Source: Chitinophaga hostae
GTDB lineage: Bacteria > Bacteroidota > Bacteroidia > Chitinophagales > Chitinophagaceae
Direction of reading: 5' to 3'
DNA: 64,000 bases
Assembly: GCF_018224885.1 (NCBI RefSeq)
Contig: NZ_JAGTXB010000011.1
Location: 62,001 to 126,000, forward strand
Shown piece after piece: positions 9,096-18,792 of this stretch. Every line of letters begins with the position of its first letter. Within the stretch, counting starts at the first letter, position 1. The notes below the pieces were generated by a model that saw nothing but the letters and a program-made list of their open reading frames with translations, made no database searches and had not been told where the DNA came from. The position numbers and the translations under genes were made by a program.

Positions 9096-10277
9096 TCAGG
9101 GAGCTTCCTGCCCCCACAGGTCCAGCTCTGCTATTACTATCTGTCCGGACATGCTGTAAGTTTCCAGCGTTTTAAAACGGATAAACCGCACCGCCGGCAA
9201 CAGGCGGTCAAAGGAAAAATCTTCTCCCTTAAACCAGGCGTAATCGAGATCTTCCGCGCTCGTTTGTCCTAATGGCAAACCGGATGGTTTGAATGAGTTA
9301 AAAGAACCCAACAACTCCCAATGATCCCAGCTGCCATCAGGACTTGGATCATTCGATCCCCAGAGTTCAAATTTCTTCACCGCGGAACCTGCATAGAAGT
9401 GACCCGATGAGATCTGGTGCTCCACGATACGGCTCAGCACCACTTTCTTCCCCAGGTCCAGCGTAAACCACTGGGGCAGTATAGAAGAATTGGTGGAAGC
9501 GAATATGCTGCCATATCCCTGGATATTATTATCCCACAAATGCTCAATGGTGTAGGCCTCTGCCGGTACCCAGGTATCGGTAGGAAGGCGCAGCGCCGAC
9601 CAGGTATTTTTAGGTATCGGTGCTTCGTAAATCGGTTTCAGTGTTTTGATCAATGTGTCAGATTTATTACTCCACCGGTCCCTCACGAATACGGCAAACT
9701 TTCTTACCGTAATGTCAAACCCGCGTACGGAGTAGTTCCCCAGGGGAGCGCCGGTATAAAAAGTATTGACGGTAGTCCAGGTGTTTTGCCCGGTAGAGTC
9801 GAGCATAACCGTAATGGACAGATTATCTTTCGCGTCATTTTTAAAAGCGATCTGCACGCCGCCAAAGGTAGCCTCCATGGTAATGGAAGCGAAGGTGGAC
9901 TGAACCGGGGGCCGCAGCGGCTGTACTTTAACCGCTACCGGGGAAGATGCTTTTTCATTTTTGCCCACGCTGAATAGCTGTACATTATGCACCAGCGTAT
10001 CACCAAATCCTACCAGGCGGATGGTATCGGTATAGTAAGACGCTTTGGCTTCGCGGAAAACTCCTTCGCGTATTTCGTAAACCGCTTTCACATAAGAGAG
10101 GTTGGGATCTGCGGGTATTTTATAGGTCAGCAGTGCGCCTCCCGGGTTGGCCATTACTTTCACCTCGCTGATGGGCGCGGGCGCCGGGGTGTTGCCATCG
10201 GTATAGTCGATCCGGCCTTCCTTTTTGCAGGCGGTTGTTATTAATATGACTGCTATGATATAAAGTAGTTTTTTCAT
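9096..10277 (-). CDS. DUF4959/DUF5126/DUF5000 surface lipoprotein
   Basis: 393 residues with lipobox ITTAC at residues 13-17. Three consecutive beta-rich domains are visible: DUF4959 (about 22-125, IRYTDG-like start and GALLTYKIP), DUF5126 (about 130-235, ASITMEATFGGVQIAF) and DUF5000 (about 245-393, a discoidin-like fold with the W..D.. and RFIRFKTLETY strands). This architecture accompanies SusCD pairs and is regarded as a surface glycan-binding protein. It lies 24 bases after SusD in PUL 1. No enzyme motif is present. Confidence 0.85.
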   Translation of the reverse strand: MKKLLYIIAVILITTACKKEGRIDYTDGNTPAPAPISEVKVMANPGGALLTYKIPADPNLSYVKAVYEIREGVFREAKASYYTDTIRLVGFGDTLVHNVQLFSVGKNEKASSPVAVKVQPLRPPVQSTFASITMEATFGGVQIAFKNDAKDNLSITVMLDSTGQNTWTTVNTFYTGAPLGNYSVRGFDITVRKFAVFVRDRWSNKSDTLIKTLKPIYEAPIPKNTWSALRLPTDTWVPAEAYTIEHLWDNNIQGYGSIFASTNSSILPQWFTLDLGKKVVLSRIVEHQISSGHFYAGSAVKKFELWGSNDPSPDGSWDHWELLGSFNSFKPSGLPLGQTSAEDLDYAWFKGEDFSFDRLLPAVRFIRFKTLETYSMSGQIVIAELDLWGQEAP

Positions 10278-10301
10278 GCTTGTTATTTTTATGCCCGATG
10301 A

Positions 10302-12191
10302 TTACCAACCGAGGTTTTGCACCAGGCTTCTGTCGGTGGAGAGGGTACCTTCACTGATAGGCCAGAAATAATTTTTCAGTCCGAATGCCTGGTTAAAGAT
10401 TGTTTTTGGACGGTAGTAAGCCGATGCTGTTTCCTGTATCAGATCCCATCCTTTAACCGGCCTGTTTAGCACTGTTTGCGCTTCTTTCCACCGACGGAGG
10501 TCCCAGAACCGTTGTCCTTCGAAGGCCAGTTCAATCAGCGTTTCCTGGTGAATGATATCCCTCATTCCTTTGGGGCTGGTATATTTAGCGGGATTGTTGG
10601 AATAAGTGCTCCAGGAAGATTCCACGGATTTCAGTCCTGCCTGTTCGCGTACGAGGTTTACGTAGTTGTACACTTCTGCTCCCGGACCTTCTGATTCATT
10701 TAATGCTTCCGCGTATAGCAGGTATAAACCTGCGAGGCGCATGATGGGCCATGGATAATAGGTAACGGAGTAATCGTTGCCGGTGCCTATCACATTCTGA
10801 TAGTGTACGGCTTTTTTCAGGTAGTACCCGGTGATGGTGCCAAAATCCGGTTTACCAAAGCCATTCCGCTGCCTGTATTTTGCTTCGAGGTAAAACAGGT
10901 CCTGGTATTTTTTATCATCGTAACGTCCTTGTCCATACCAGATACCACCATCAAAACCCAGGTCCGCATAAAATCTTGGCTCGCGGTTAAAGTTCAAACT
11001 GGCGGTGGTATAATCTTTCCGCAGATACAGCTTATCTTTTTCACCCGCTACTTTCAGGGAATATCGGTTATTATAATCCCATGTTTTATCTTCCGTGATG
11101 GGCACGCCGTTGCTGGAATAAAATAATTCCACCATGTGCAATGGCGGCGATAGCTGGCCATGGGTAATGGTGATATCCCTGTTCTGCGGATCAATATAGG
11201 AGGTGATCAATTGCTGAAAGCCGATGGAATTGGTTTGCGTATTCGCCCAGATAATGCCGCTGTTCCATCTTTCGCAAAAACTATTCCTGATACTTAGCTG
11301 GGTCATGATGGTATCAGAAAGATTGAACTGCTGGAAATCCGGGCGGTACTTATACAATTTCATGCCTGCCTGGTGACAGGCTGCTATGGCGGCTTTACAG
11401 GCGGCGGTAGCAGAATCCCATTTTACTTTGGAGAAGGTAGTATTAAACAGCGGTGTACCATCGCGGTTTTTAAGTCCGGCTTGATCCGTGTTACCATTGA
11501 ACAATGGGCTGGCAGCGTATACCATTACCCTGGCCTTTACCGCCAGTGCGATGGGTTGTGTAACACGGCCCAGCTCATTGGTGGGATCAATGATGGTGGG
11601 CGGCAGGTTGCCGGTGGCGCCATTGATCAGCTGGAGGATGTAGTTAAAACAGGAATCCACCGGTGCGCGCAACAGGTTTGTTTCGCTGCCATCGGCATTG
11701 ACCGGTAAATTCGTTTTCACGAGTGGTATTGGCCCGTACATCATCACCAGGTAAAAGTTGTAATAGCCTTTCAGGAATTCCACTTCTGCTACCCACCTCC
11801 TTCTTTCTCTTTCTTCCAGATCCGGTACTTTGCCAATATTTTCCAGGAAGATGTTGCAATCGCGGATAGCCCTGAAGTAAAACGACCACCTGTCGCCCAG
11901 TGGGGACACTACATTCTGGTATCCCTGGGCCATACTAAAAAAACCGGATTCCTTGGCGAAGCGCCAAAGCTCATCACCGCCTACTATTGCCGGATCATCA
12001 TCGAGGGTGCCATTTTTAGGCAGGTAGGAATAACAGGTAAACAAATATTTCTTTGCTTCAATGCGGGTTGTGAAGGCATTATCGAGGGTGGCTACATTGT
12101 CCGGCACTACGTCCAGGAATTTTGCGCAGGAGTTACATGCCAGTAAAACAAGCAGCATGAAAATCTTTAGTATGCTATTATCTTTCATCAT
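10302..12191 (-). CDS. SusD/RagB family glycan-binding lipoprotein (PUL 1)
   Basis: 629 residues. Lipobox LLVLLACNSC lies at residues 12-22. The TPR-like helices of SusD begin near residue 30 (FLDVVPDN, a classic SusD start), followed by the conserved VAEVEFLKGYYNFYLVMMYG and AVKARVMVYAASPLFNG. The C-terminus carries NLVREQAGL, ELAFEGQRFWDLRRW and YFWPIS, the usual end of the family. SusD lids the SusC channel at the cell surface and captures oligosaccharides. Spaced 15 bases after SusC. Confidence 0.96.
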   Translation of the reverse strand: MMKDNSILKIFMLLVLLACNSCAKFLDVVPDNVATLDNAFTTRIEAKKYLFTCYSYLPKNGTLDDDPAIVGGDELWRFAKESGFFSMAQGYQNVVSPLGDRWSFYFRAIRDCNIFLENIGKVPDLEERERRRWVAEVEFLKGYYNFYLVMMYGPIPLVKTNLPVNADGSETNLLRAPVDSCFNYILQLINGATGNLPPTIIDPTNELGRVTQPIALAVKARVMVYAASPLFNGNTDQAGLKNRDGTPLFNTTFSKVKWDSATAACKAAIAACHQAGMKLYKYRPDFQQFNLSDTIMTQLSIRNSFCERWNSGIIWANTQTNSIGFQQLITSYIDPQNRDITITHGQLSPPLHMVELFYSSNGVPITEDKTWDYNNRYSLKVAGEKDKLYLRKDYTTASLNFNREPRFYADLGFDGGIWYGQGRYDDKKYQDLFYLEAKYRQRNGFGKPDFGTITGYYLKKAVHYQNVIGTGNDYSVTYYPWPIMRLAGLYLLYAEALNESEGPGAEVYNYVNLVREQAGLKSVESSWSTYSNNPAKYTSPKGMRDIIHQETLIELAFEGQRFWDLRRWKEAQTVLNRPVKGWDLIQETASAYYRPKTIFNQAFGLKNYFWPISEGTLSTDRSLVQNLGW

Positions 12192-12206
12192 TCTTTTTGT
12201 TTTGTG

Positions 12207-15200
12207 TTAATTAAAGCCCAGGTTCAGTCCAATATTAAACACCCGTTGCACCGGGTATCCGAGGCCGTTTCCGCCCATTTCCACATCCCATAAATTAAAC
12301 TTACTGAACGATAATAAATTGGTGGCATTGAGATAAAACCGGCAGGTAGAAGTCCGCATTTTCTTCTGCCATCTTGCCGGCAAAGTATAGCCGATTTCAA
12401 CCTGTTTTAAGCGCAGGAAAGCGCCATCGCGCATAAACCAGGTGCTGGTTTGTGCATTGTTCTGATTTACGGTGGGACTTAACCGTGGCCAGAGCGCGTG
12501 TACATTCTGATTGTCTTCCGACCAATGATCATCCGCATAGGCTTTCAGCAGCTGGTTTTGCAGCTTACCCGATATTATTTCCCCCGGGTAGGTATAGGAA
12601 GCAAATGGCGAAGTGGCGGAAGGGTCTATCCAGAATGATTCATTTTCCATTCCCTGGAAGAAGGCAGAAATATCCAGGTTTTTATAACCCATAGAAAAGC
12701 CAAAGCCGTACACGATTTCAGGCACCGTAGGATTACCGATGGGTACTTTATCGGCTTCGGTGATTTGTCCGTCCCTGTTTACATCGAGGTATTTGATATC
12801 GCCGCCGCCGTACTGGCCAAAGTTCTGTTTGGGAGAATTGGCGGCTTCCTTATCGTCTACAAATAGTTTTTCCGCAATATATCCGAAGGTTTGATTGATG
12901 GAATAACCGGTATGGTAGCGATACCATTCGTTGTACTTTGGTTCTTCATAATTTTCGTATTTGCTGCTGGCGTAGGTAAAATTTGCCATAGCAGATGCCC
13001 AGAAATCATTTTTAAAGAACTGTTTGTAATCCATAGAAATATCCACGCCTTTGGCGGAAGCGATGCCTACATTGGCTCTTATGGGAGCGGCAAAACCTGC
13101 GGCTTCCGGGATGGCGGCGCGGGTCATCAGGATATGATCGCGGTATTGAGAAAAATATTCCGCTGTAATATTCAGCTTATTAAACAGTCCCAGTTCCAGT
13201 GCAATATTCTTTTGTTTGGAAGTTTCCCAGGTAATATCCTGGTTAGCATACCGGGAGATGGATATGCCGTTCAGGCTGTATAAAGTTCCCGGATCACGCC
13301 CAAAGGTGGCCTGCCGGTTTTGATCATTCATGTTTACATTCGACAGGTAAAAGAAGCGGTCCTGTGGCGACCCGATGGCGTCGTTACCGATAATGCCGTA
13401 AGTAGCGCGGAGCCTGGCATTGGACACCACTAATTTGATCGGGTCAAAGAATTTTTCATTGGAGAGCGTCCAGGCGATACCTACAGACGGGAAGAAGCCG
13501 AAGCGATGGTTTTTATCGAAACGTTCGGACCCGTTATAGCCAAAATTGATTTCTGCATAGTAGCGTTTATCGTAATCGTAGGTAGCCCTGCCTGACAGTC
13601 CCAGGTTCCTGAAAGGGAGCGACTGCTGCAGGTCGCCGGCGTTGGCATTCAAACGGTTCTGTGCCATAAATACCAGCATTCCGCTAACACCGCTTTTATC
13701 GAAAGTGCGGTCGTAGTTTAAGCGCGATTCCAGGTAAAACGAGGTGCTGATCGTTTTATCACCTTCCCGGTAGCCCAGGTATTCCGTGCCGTCGTTAGGG
13801 TTGGTATTGGTGATAAAATAGGTATTGGTTAACTTATCATAGGCATCCATATCGTACCAGAAAGGATTATAAAACCTGCTGACATCAAAATAGGAAGTCC
13901 GGTTGGTATTGACCATACCACTGGCCACCAGTCCGGGTGTAATCGCTTTCAGGTTTTGTTTCAGCTCTATCTGCGCCAGCATGAGGGACCTGGAATAATC
14001 TTTATATCCTTTTACCATATCGGCATAGGGATTTATGTATTGCCCTTCTTCGTAGTTGCCGAACATGATATGTTTTACAAACCGGTGCGCTTCGTCTGCC
14101 GGGTAATAGGCCGGGAACAGTACGGGATTTGCCCGCATCACCTTTTGGTACATGCTGGCGCCGCCATCGAGGGGACCGCTGTAGTCATCAAAACTACCAC
14201 TTAAGCGTACTACCATTTCCGTAGTATTTGTTAAGTTGACATTTACATTGGAGCGAAGACTATAACTGTTTAAACGGATATTGTTATTGAAGTTATTTCG
14301 CCGGTCTACCTTCATCAGGCCATTGTCGCGGTTGTAGGCGCCGGATACATAATACCTGGCAACACCGCCACCGCCGCTGATGCTGAGGTTTAGGCGCTGA
14401 TTCATGGTATTATCTTTAAACAGTTGTTTGCGCCAGTCGTTCGCCGGATAGGCGGTGGGGTTAGTACCTGCGATGGTGTTATCTATTTTCTGATCGCTGT
14501 AGGGCAATGCGCCGAGCGGGTCGCGGGTGAGTACTGCTTCGTTGGCCAGCTTCATATAGGTAACCGGGTCGGCCAGCTCTATATTTTTGGTGGGGGCCGA
14601 TAAGGAGTTTTCTATCCTGAACGAGAGATGCGCCTTGCCTACGGCGCCCGATTTGGTAGTAACGAGTATTACGCCGTTAGCGGCTCTTGAGCCGTACAGG
14701 GCTGTGGCGCTGGCATCTTTCAAAATAGAAAAACTGGCGATATCATCCACCTGCAGGCGGGCAAGATCAGTAGTGGTGAGTTCCACGCCATCGATCAGGA
14801 TCAGCGGATCTTTTTTGTATCCGAAGGTGGTAACACCTCGGATAAAGAACTGCGCATTATCCTGGCCGGGTTCTCCGCTGCGCTGAAATGCAATGACACC
14901 GGCAGCGCGGCCGGCCAGCGCCGTAGTGAGATTGCTGGAAGGGACTTTAAGATCCGAAGGGCGGATGGTGGTAACAGATCCCACCATATCACTTTTTTTC
15001 TTGGTACCAAAGGCCACCACCACTACGTCTTTCAGCTGACTGGAGATAGATTGCAGGCTGATGTTGATGGTTTGCTGGTTACCTACTTTTACGCGCTTTT
15101 CTATAAAGCCGATATAGCGGAATACCAGGGAGTCGCCCGCTTTCGCCTCGAGAAAATACTTTCCTTTTTCATTGGTAGTGGCGCCTTTATTGGAGCCTTT

Positions 15201-15398
15201 TACCTGCACCGTTACACCCGGGATAAGGGAGTTATCGTCGGCAGATACAACGACCCCGGAGATGAAAATGGGTTGTTGCGCCGATAACAGGGTGCAGCAC
15301 AACAACATGACAGGCACGAGAAAAAGTCGTTTGTTGCATAGTCTATGCAGGAGTGGTGAAAGAAAATAACGTGTTTTCCAGTACGTAGAATTTTTCAT
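12207..15398 (-). CDS. SusC/RagA family TonB-dependent transporter (PUL 1)
   Basis: 1063 residues. An extended signal peptide ends at LLSAQQ near residue 42; a CarboxypepD_reg domain follows (about 45-125, ISGVVVS to KVGNQQ), then the TonB plug (about 135-255) with the SusC signature SILKDASATALYGSRAANGV, then the 22-strand barrel ending in FNIGLNLGFN. It imports oligosaccharides across the outer membrane with energy from TonB. First gene of a seven-gene operon of about 14 kb on the minus strand. No ECF sigma factor, anti-sigma factor or HTCS lies beside it, so its regulator must be elsewhere or be one of the nearby AraC proteins. Confidence 0.97.
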   Translation of the reverse strand: MKNSTYWKTRYFLSPLLHRLCNKRLFLVPVMLLCCTLLSAQQPIFISGVVVSADDNSLIPGVTVQVKGSNKGATTNEKGKYFLEAKAGDSLVFRYIGFIEKRVKVGNQQTINISLQSISSQLKDVVVVAFGTKKKSDMVGSVTTIRPSDLKVPSSNLTTALAGRAAGVIAFQRSGEPGQDNAQFFIRGVTTFGYKKDPLILIDGVELTTTDLARLQVDDIASFSILKDASATALYGSRAANGVILVTTKSGAVGKAHLSFRIENSLSAPTKNIELADPVTYMKLANEAVLTRDPLGALPYSDQKIDNTIAGTNPTAYPANDWRKQLFKDNTMNQRLNLSISGGGGVARYYVSGAYNRDNGLMKVDRRNNFNNNIRLNSYSLRSNVNVNLTNTTEMVVRLSGSFDDYSGPLDGGASMYQKVMRANPVLFPAYYPADEAHRFVKHIMFGNYEEGQYINPYADMVKGYKDYSRSLMLAQIELKQNLKAITPGLVASGMVNTNRTSYFDVSRFYNPFWYDMDAYDKLTNTYFITNTNPNDGTEYLGYREGDKTISTSFYLESRLNYDRTFDKSGVSGMLVFMAQNRLNANAGDLQQSLPFRNLGLSGRATYDYDKRYYAEINFGYNGSERFDKNHRFGFFPSVGIAWTLSNEKFFDPIKLVVSNARLRATYGIIGNDAIGSPQDRFFYLSNVNMNDQNRQATFGRDPGTLYSLNGISISRYANQDITWETSKQKNIALELGLFNKLNITAEYFSQYRDHILMTRAAIPEAAGFAAPIRANVGIASAKGVDISMDYKQFFKNDFWASAMANFTYASSKYENYEEPKYNEWYRYHTGYSINQTFGYIAEKLFVDDKEAANSPKQNFGQYGGGDIKYLDVNRDGQITEADKVPIGNPTVPEIVYGFGFSMGYKNLDISAFFQGMENESFWIDPSATSPFASYTYPGEIISGKLQNQLLKAYADDHWSEDNQNVHALWPRLSPTVNQNNAQTSTWFMRDGAFLRLKQVEIGYTLPARWQKKMRTSTCRFYLNATNLLSFSKFNLWDVEMGGNGLGYPVQRVFNIGLNLGFN

Positions 15399-15975
15399 AG
15401 CGCAGCGCTAATTACAATTTGATGAGATGGATAAATGTGGTGCTACTGTTTCGAAGATACCGGGCTGTTGAAGCGTTTGTGGATTTCAGTTGATCTTATT
15501 ATAAAAATATCCGGCATCCGATCCATCTGCTGCCGGAATAGCTGATCACCGGCGGTTCCGGTCATAGGGAAGCCACCTGCTGTCAACATCGACGACAAGA
15601 TGTAGAAATACCTGATTTGCTAATGTGGAAGTGGTATTACACGATCATTTCACCGCATACCAATTGCGTGTAAATCTTTCGCTACATTTTTGGTTGTACT
15701 AAAAACGTGAAACTGAAACAGTCCGTACAGCATAGCGTCGTAGCTGAAGCAACAAAGGAAACTCGGGGATCTCTGCAATACTATTTCCCTTTATTGCTGC
15801 AACTATGATTGTTCACTGTATAATCTTCGGCTTTTCAGATACTTTCTTCTCAGAAAGTGATAGCAAATTAAAAAACAAATTTGTTTCCGGCATCCTGCCC
15901 CATCCTGTTCCGGCAGGTACCTCGTGTTTGGGGCAGTTTTCATATCCGGACGACTATCTCATTTTTTAACTAATA
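15399..15975. other. Intergenic region between PUL 1 and the alpha/beta hydrolase
   Basis: 577 bases with no convincing gene. On the minus strand a TATCTTCG (15452-15459) is a candidate -7 element for SusC, without a good TTG. An inverted repeat CCGGCA/TGCCGG sits at 15501-15526. On the plus strand TACATTTT (15683-15690) resembles a -7 element. From 15841 to 15940 several short inverted repeats are packed together (see the separate entry). Confidence 0.4.
15841..15940. other. Cluster of inverted repeats, possible terminator or structured RNA
   Basis: ACTTTCT/AGAAAGT (15841-15858), the 14-bp palindrome AAACAAATTTGTTT (15873-15886), CCTGCC/GGCAGG (15894-15917) and CTGCCCC/GGGGCAG followed by TTTT (15895-15940). 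The last two share a left arm and exclude each other. On the minus strand the region lies directly after the alpha/beta hydrolase and the AT-rich palindrome runs into six T, so part of it may end that gene. Confidence 0.35.
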
Positions 15976-16788
15976 TTATTTCTCATTAATGAAGTCACTT
16001 ATTTCAGTCAATACGGTGGCCAGTTTAGCGGGTTGCGACAAAAACGGTGAATGCCCGCTGCTGAGTGTATATATTTTATCACAGGAAGAGAGCGTCTGCA
16101 TATGCCGTTGACTGCTGATCCCCAGGGCGTTATCGTTCAGCGTCTCAATATAAAACCGGGGTATCGGCTGCGGGGATACCATATTCTTTTGACCCGGCTT
16201 TTTGTTGCCCATGGGCACAACCGGCTCCGGGCTTAGTCTGTCAATCGCCCATTGTGCTATCGCATCTTCACAATCTGCATAAAACAACTGCTTTGCCTTC
16301 TTTTTATCGACTGATATTGTGCCATTGCTTTCATCCGTTATTAACGAAGATGACATCAGTGATACCGTATCATTCCGCATAATTTCCGGTGGAGACATCC
16401 CTTCCGGTAAGAGGAATGCTGACAAATAGATCAGGCCTTTTATTTTGCCGGGATATTTTTTCGCCAGTTCAGTAATCACCATTCCACCGGAGCTATGACC
16501 AAGCAACATGACCGGCCGCTCCTGCTTTTCGAGCAGGGCGCCAATGTTATCTGTATAATGATACAATTCCTTCCCTTGCCCAGTATGATCGGGAGTGATC
16601 ACCCTGAAGCCCTTCTTCTCCATTAGCGGTTTTAGCTTATCCCAACACCAGGCTCCATGAAAGCCGCCGTGTACCAATACAAATGTATCTTTGGGTCGTT
16701 GCTTCATGATGTTACAGGATTCGTTCAGCATGAGCAATAGCGTGGCGAGTGCCGGGAGCATTAAATTCCTGATGCTATCATTGTACAT
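15976..16788 (-). CDS. Alpha/beta hydrolase, exported
   Basis: 270 residues. The N-terminus is hydrophobic (LMLPALATLLLMLNESC) and may be a signal peptide with a lipobox-like cysteine at residue 25. The hydrolase fold starts with FVLVHGGFHGAWCWDKL, the oxyanion-hole HGG; the nucleophile elbow is GHSSGG, Ser near residue 99; the C-terminal histidine is in SSGHSPF. This arrangement matches the EstC/HNL-like branch of alpha/beta hydrolases that act on small esters. The substrate is unknown. A minus-strand TATTTTTG at 16827-16834 is a plausible -7 element. Confidence 0.82.
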   Translation of the reverse strand: MYNDSIRNLMLPALATLLLMLNESCNIMKQRPKDTFVLVHGGFHGAWCWDKLKPLMEKKGFRVITPDHTGQGKELYHYTDNIGALLEKQERPVMLLGHSSGGMVITELAKKYPGKIKGLIYLSAFLLPEGMSPPEIMRNDTVSLMSSSLITDESNGTISVDKKKAKQLFYADCEDAIAQWAIDRLSPEPVVPMGNKKPGQKNMVSPQPIPRFYIETLNDNALGISSQRHMQTLSSCDKIYTLSSGHSPFLSQPAKLATVLTEISDFINEK

Positions 16789-16826
16789 CTTGTCAGTTTA
16801 CTTTTATCAATCAGTAATATCTCCTG

Positions 16827-16834
16827 CAAAAATA
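16827..16834 (-). promoter_or_regulatory. Likely -7 element for the alpha/beta hydrolase
   Basis: Minus-strand TATTTTTG matches TAnnTTTG exactly. It lies 38 bases before the ATG at 16788, with a TTA 18 bases further upstream in place of TTG. Confidence 0.4.
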
Positions 16835-16882
16835 CCTGCCATCTGCTATCGATAATTGTAAGTTTCCGACAATGACCAGTGG

Positions 16883-17689
16883 TTACAGGATGATGTTTGC
16901 CACCGTTGTATGTAACCGGCTTTGCAATAGCCCGGGAGTCAAACCGGAAAGGTCTTTCACCTGCCTGATGAAATGCGCCTGGTCAAAATAATTTAACCGG
17001 TAGGCGATGTCCGATAGTTTATCGAACGACCGGTCAGCCATCATCCCGATAGCGGCCTTGAAACGGGCTGTTTTGATATAGTGTCTGGGTGTAACGCCTA
17101 TGGCCGACAAAAACCTTCTCTCCAATTGTCTTTCTGAAAGGCGGTAGCAATCGCATAGCTCCTTAACAGTTATTGTTGCCACGCCTGTTTTTATGTACCG
17201 GATACAATGCCGTATCAGGGCATCCTGGTTGCTTACATCAGCCATCCCTGCCAGGTAATGTGATAGCACTTTTATAATATCCGGTATGGTTTTTTTTGAT
17301 GAAATAATTTCGGTAAAAGGCATCCGCAGAAATTCATCCAAGCGAATTCTTTGATTGGTTAATTCGTGGGCATTGATGCCAAATAACTCTTTTATGGCCC
17401 ATGGCTGGAAAAGTACCCCTATTGCGAGAAACGAGGGATTGTCTGTATTTTTTGTGGGTGAAGTTGTTTGTCCATATAGCATGGATCTCCTTGGATAAAA
17501 CTCCTGCCTGCCTGTTGAAAATTCGATCACTGCTCCCGGGGAGTCATCTACGAATGTCCGCACCGGCAATTCAACGGTAGTTTTACGCGCTACCTCCAAT
17601 GTCCAGAAGTACCGGATATAAGAACTTAATGTTGCTCCTGGCGCTATGATTTCATGTTTAACCAAGCAAATATTTTTGTTTACCCGCAT
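16883..17689 (-). CDS. AraC family transcriptional regulator
   Basis: 268 residues from the ATG at 17689 (the open frame extends upstream only to a GTG at 17743, and the added residues look non-native). The N-terminal part (about 1-140) resembles the DUF6597 sensor domain of AraC proteins (SSYIRYFWTLE, IGVLFQPWAI). The two helix-turn-helix motifs lie near residues 165-255: TVKELCDCYRLSERQLERRF, then LSDIAYRLNYFDQAHFIRQV. It is transcribed divergently from the NAD(P)-binding protein at 17859 and probably controls it. The ligand is unknown. Confidence 0.88.
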   Translation of the reverse strand: MRVNKNICLVKHEIIAPGATLSSYIRYFWTLEVARKTTVELPVRTFVDDSPGAVIEFSTGRQEFYPRRSMLYGQTTSPTKNTDNPSFLAIGVLFQPWAIKELFGINAHELTNQRIRLDEFLRMPFTEIISSKKTIPDIIKVLSHYLAGMADVSNQDALIRHCIRYIKTGVATITVKELCDCYRLSERQLERRFLSAIGVTPRHYIKTARFKAAIGMMADRSFDKLSDIAYRLNYFDQAHFIRQVKDLSGLTPGLLQSRLHTTVANIIL

Positions 17690-17858
17690 GCCCCGGGATC
17701 TCTCAATATAGGGTATTTCAGGAACAGCTTCCCGCTTAATCACAAATGGCAGCAGCTGCTATTATTCCTTTTTCCTCCTTTTGACTACAACAAAGCGTGC
17801 TTTGGTTACACCCGTTTTCTGTTTGTGGTGGACTTTTGCATCAACAGAAAAACAATAT

Positions 17859-18764
17859 ATGAACATCGTACTTACAGGCTCGTTAGGGCATATTGGGAAA
17901 CCGCTCACACAAGAGCTGGTAAAAAAAGGACATTCGGTTACCGTTATCAGCAGCAACGCCGAAAGACAAAAAGATATCGAGGCTTTAGGTGCAAAGGCTG
18001 CCATTGGCACTATGCAGGACGCTCACTTTTTATCGGCTGCTTTCCGGGGAGCAGATATCGTGTATTTAATGGAAACGCTCGATGCCGTTGGCGGCTTCTT
18101 TAACAAAGATCTTGATTTCATCGGCACTATCACGGAGATCGGGTACAACTACAAACAGGCCATCGAAGCCTCGGGCGTGAAACAGGTGGTACATCTCAGC
18201 AGCGTGGGTGCGCATATGGACAAAGGCAACGGTATTCTTGCTTTCCATTACAATGTAGAGCAGATTTTGAAGCAACTGCCGGAAGATGTATCCATTAAAT
18301 TTATCCGTCCGGTAGGATTCTACACTAATTTCTTCGCGTTTATGCGCAGCATCAAAGGTCAGGGCGCTATTGCGGAGAACTACGGCGGCGATAAAAAACA
18401 TCCCTGGGTTTCACCGGTAGATATTGCAACCGTCATTGCCGAAGAAATTTCGACACCTTTTGAGGGAAGAAAAATCCGTTACGTAGCCAGCGATGAAGTA
18501 TCACCGAATGAGATCGCCTCTTTGCTGGGCGCCGCTATCGGCAAACCTGACTTAAAATGGTCGGTGATTCCCGACGATGAATTACTGGATAACTGGCTGG
18601 CAATCGGGATGAACGCCCAGGTAGCACAAGGCTTTGCAGAAATGCAGGCTGCCATGCATTCCGGTGTTTTGTATGAAGATTTTTACCGGAACAAACCGGT
18701 ATTAGGCGAGGTCAGATTTACTGAGTTTGTAAAGGAATTTGCCGCAGTTTATCATCAACAGTAA
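17859..18764 (+). CDS. NmrA-like NAD(P)-binding SDR protein
   Basis: 301 residues counted from the ATG at 17859; the longer frame starting at 17781 adds residues that do not match the family. The Rossmann motif NIVLTGSLGHIGKPL opens the protein, followed by VTVISS and a strand ending DIVYLMETLD. These are features of atypical short-chain dehydrogenases of the NmrA/HSCARG type, which sense or use NAD(P)H and often lack a catalytic tyrosine motif; I see no clear YxxxK at the usual place. Flanked by a divergent AraC gene and followed by another AraC gene at 18849. Confidence 0.85.
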   Translation: MNIVLTGSLGHIGKPLTQELVKKGHSVTVISSNAERQKDIEALGAKAAIGTMQDAHFLSAAFRGADIVYLMETLDAVGGFFNKDLDFIGTITEIGYNYKQAIEASGVKQVVHLSSVGAHMDKGNGILAFHYNVEQILKQLPEDVSIKFIRPVGFYTNFFAFMRSIKGQGAIAENYGGDKKHPWVSPVDIATVIAEEISTPFEGRKIRYVASDEVSPNEIASLLGAAIGKPDLKWSVIPDDELLDNWLAIGMNAQVAQGFAEMQAAMHSGVLYEDFYRNKPVLGEVRFTEFVKEFAAVYHQQ

Positions 18765-18792
18765 AATAGTTACCTTCACCCTGGAAACAAAC

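Noticed and set aside
15707-15808. GTG frame of 33 codons in the PUL 1 intergenic region
   Set aside because: No recognisable protein and it lies inside a hairpin-rich stretch.
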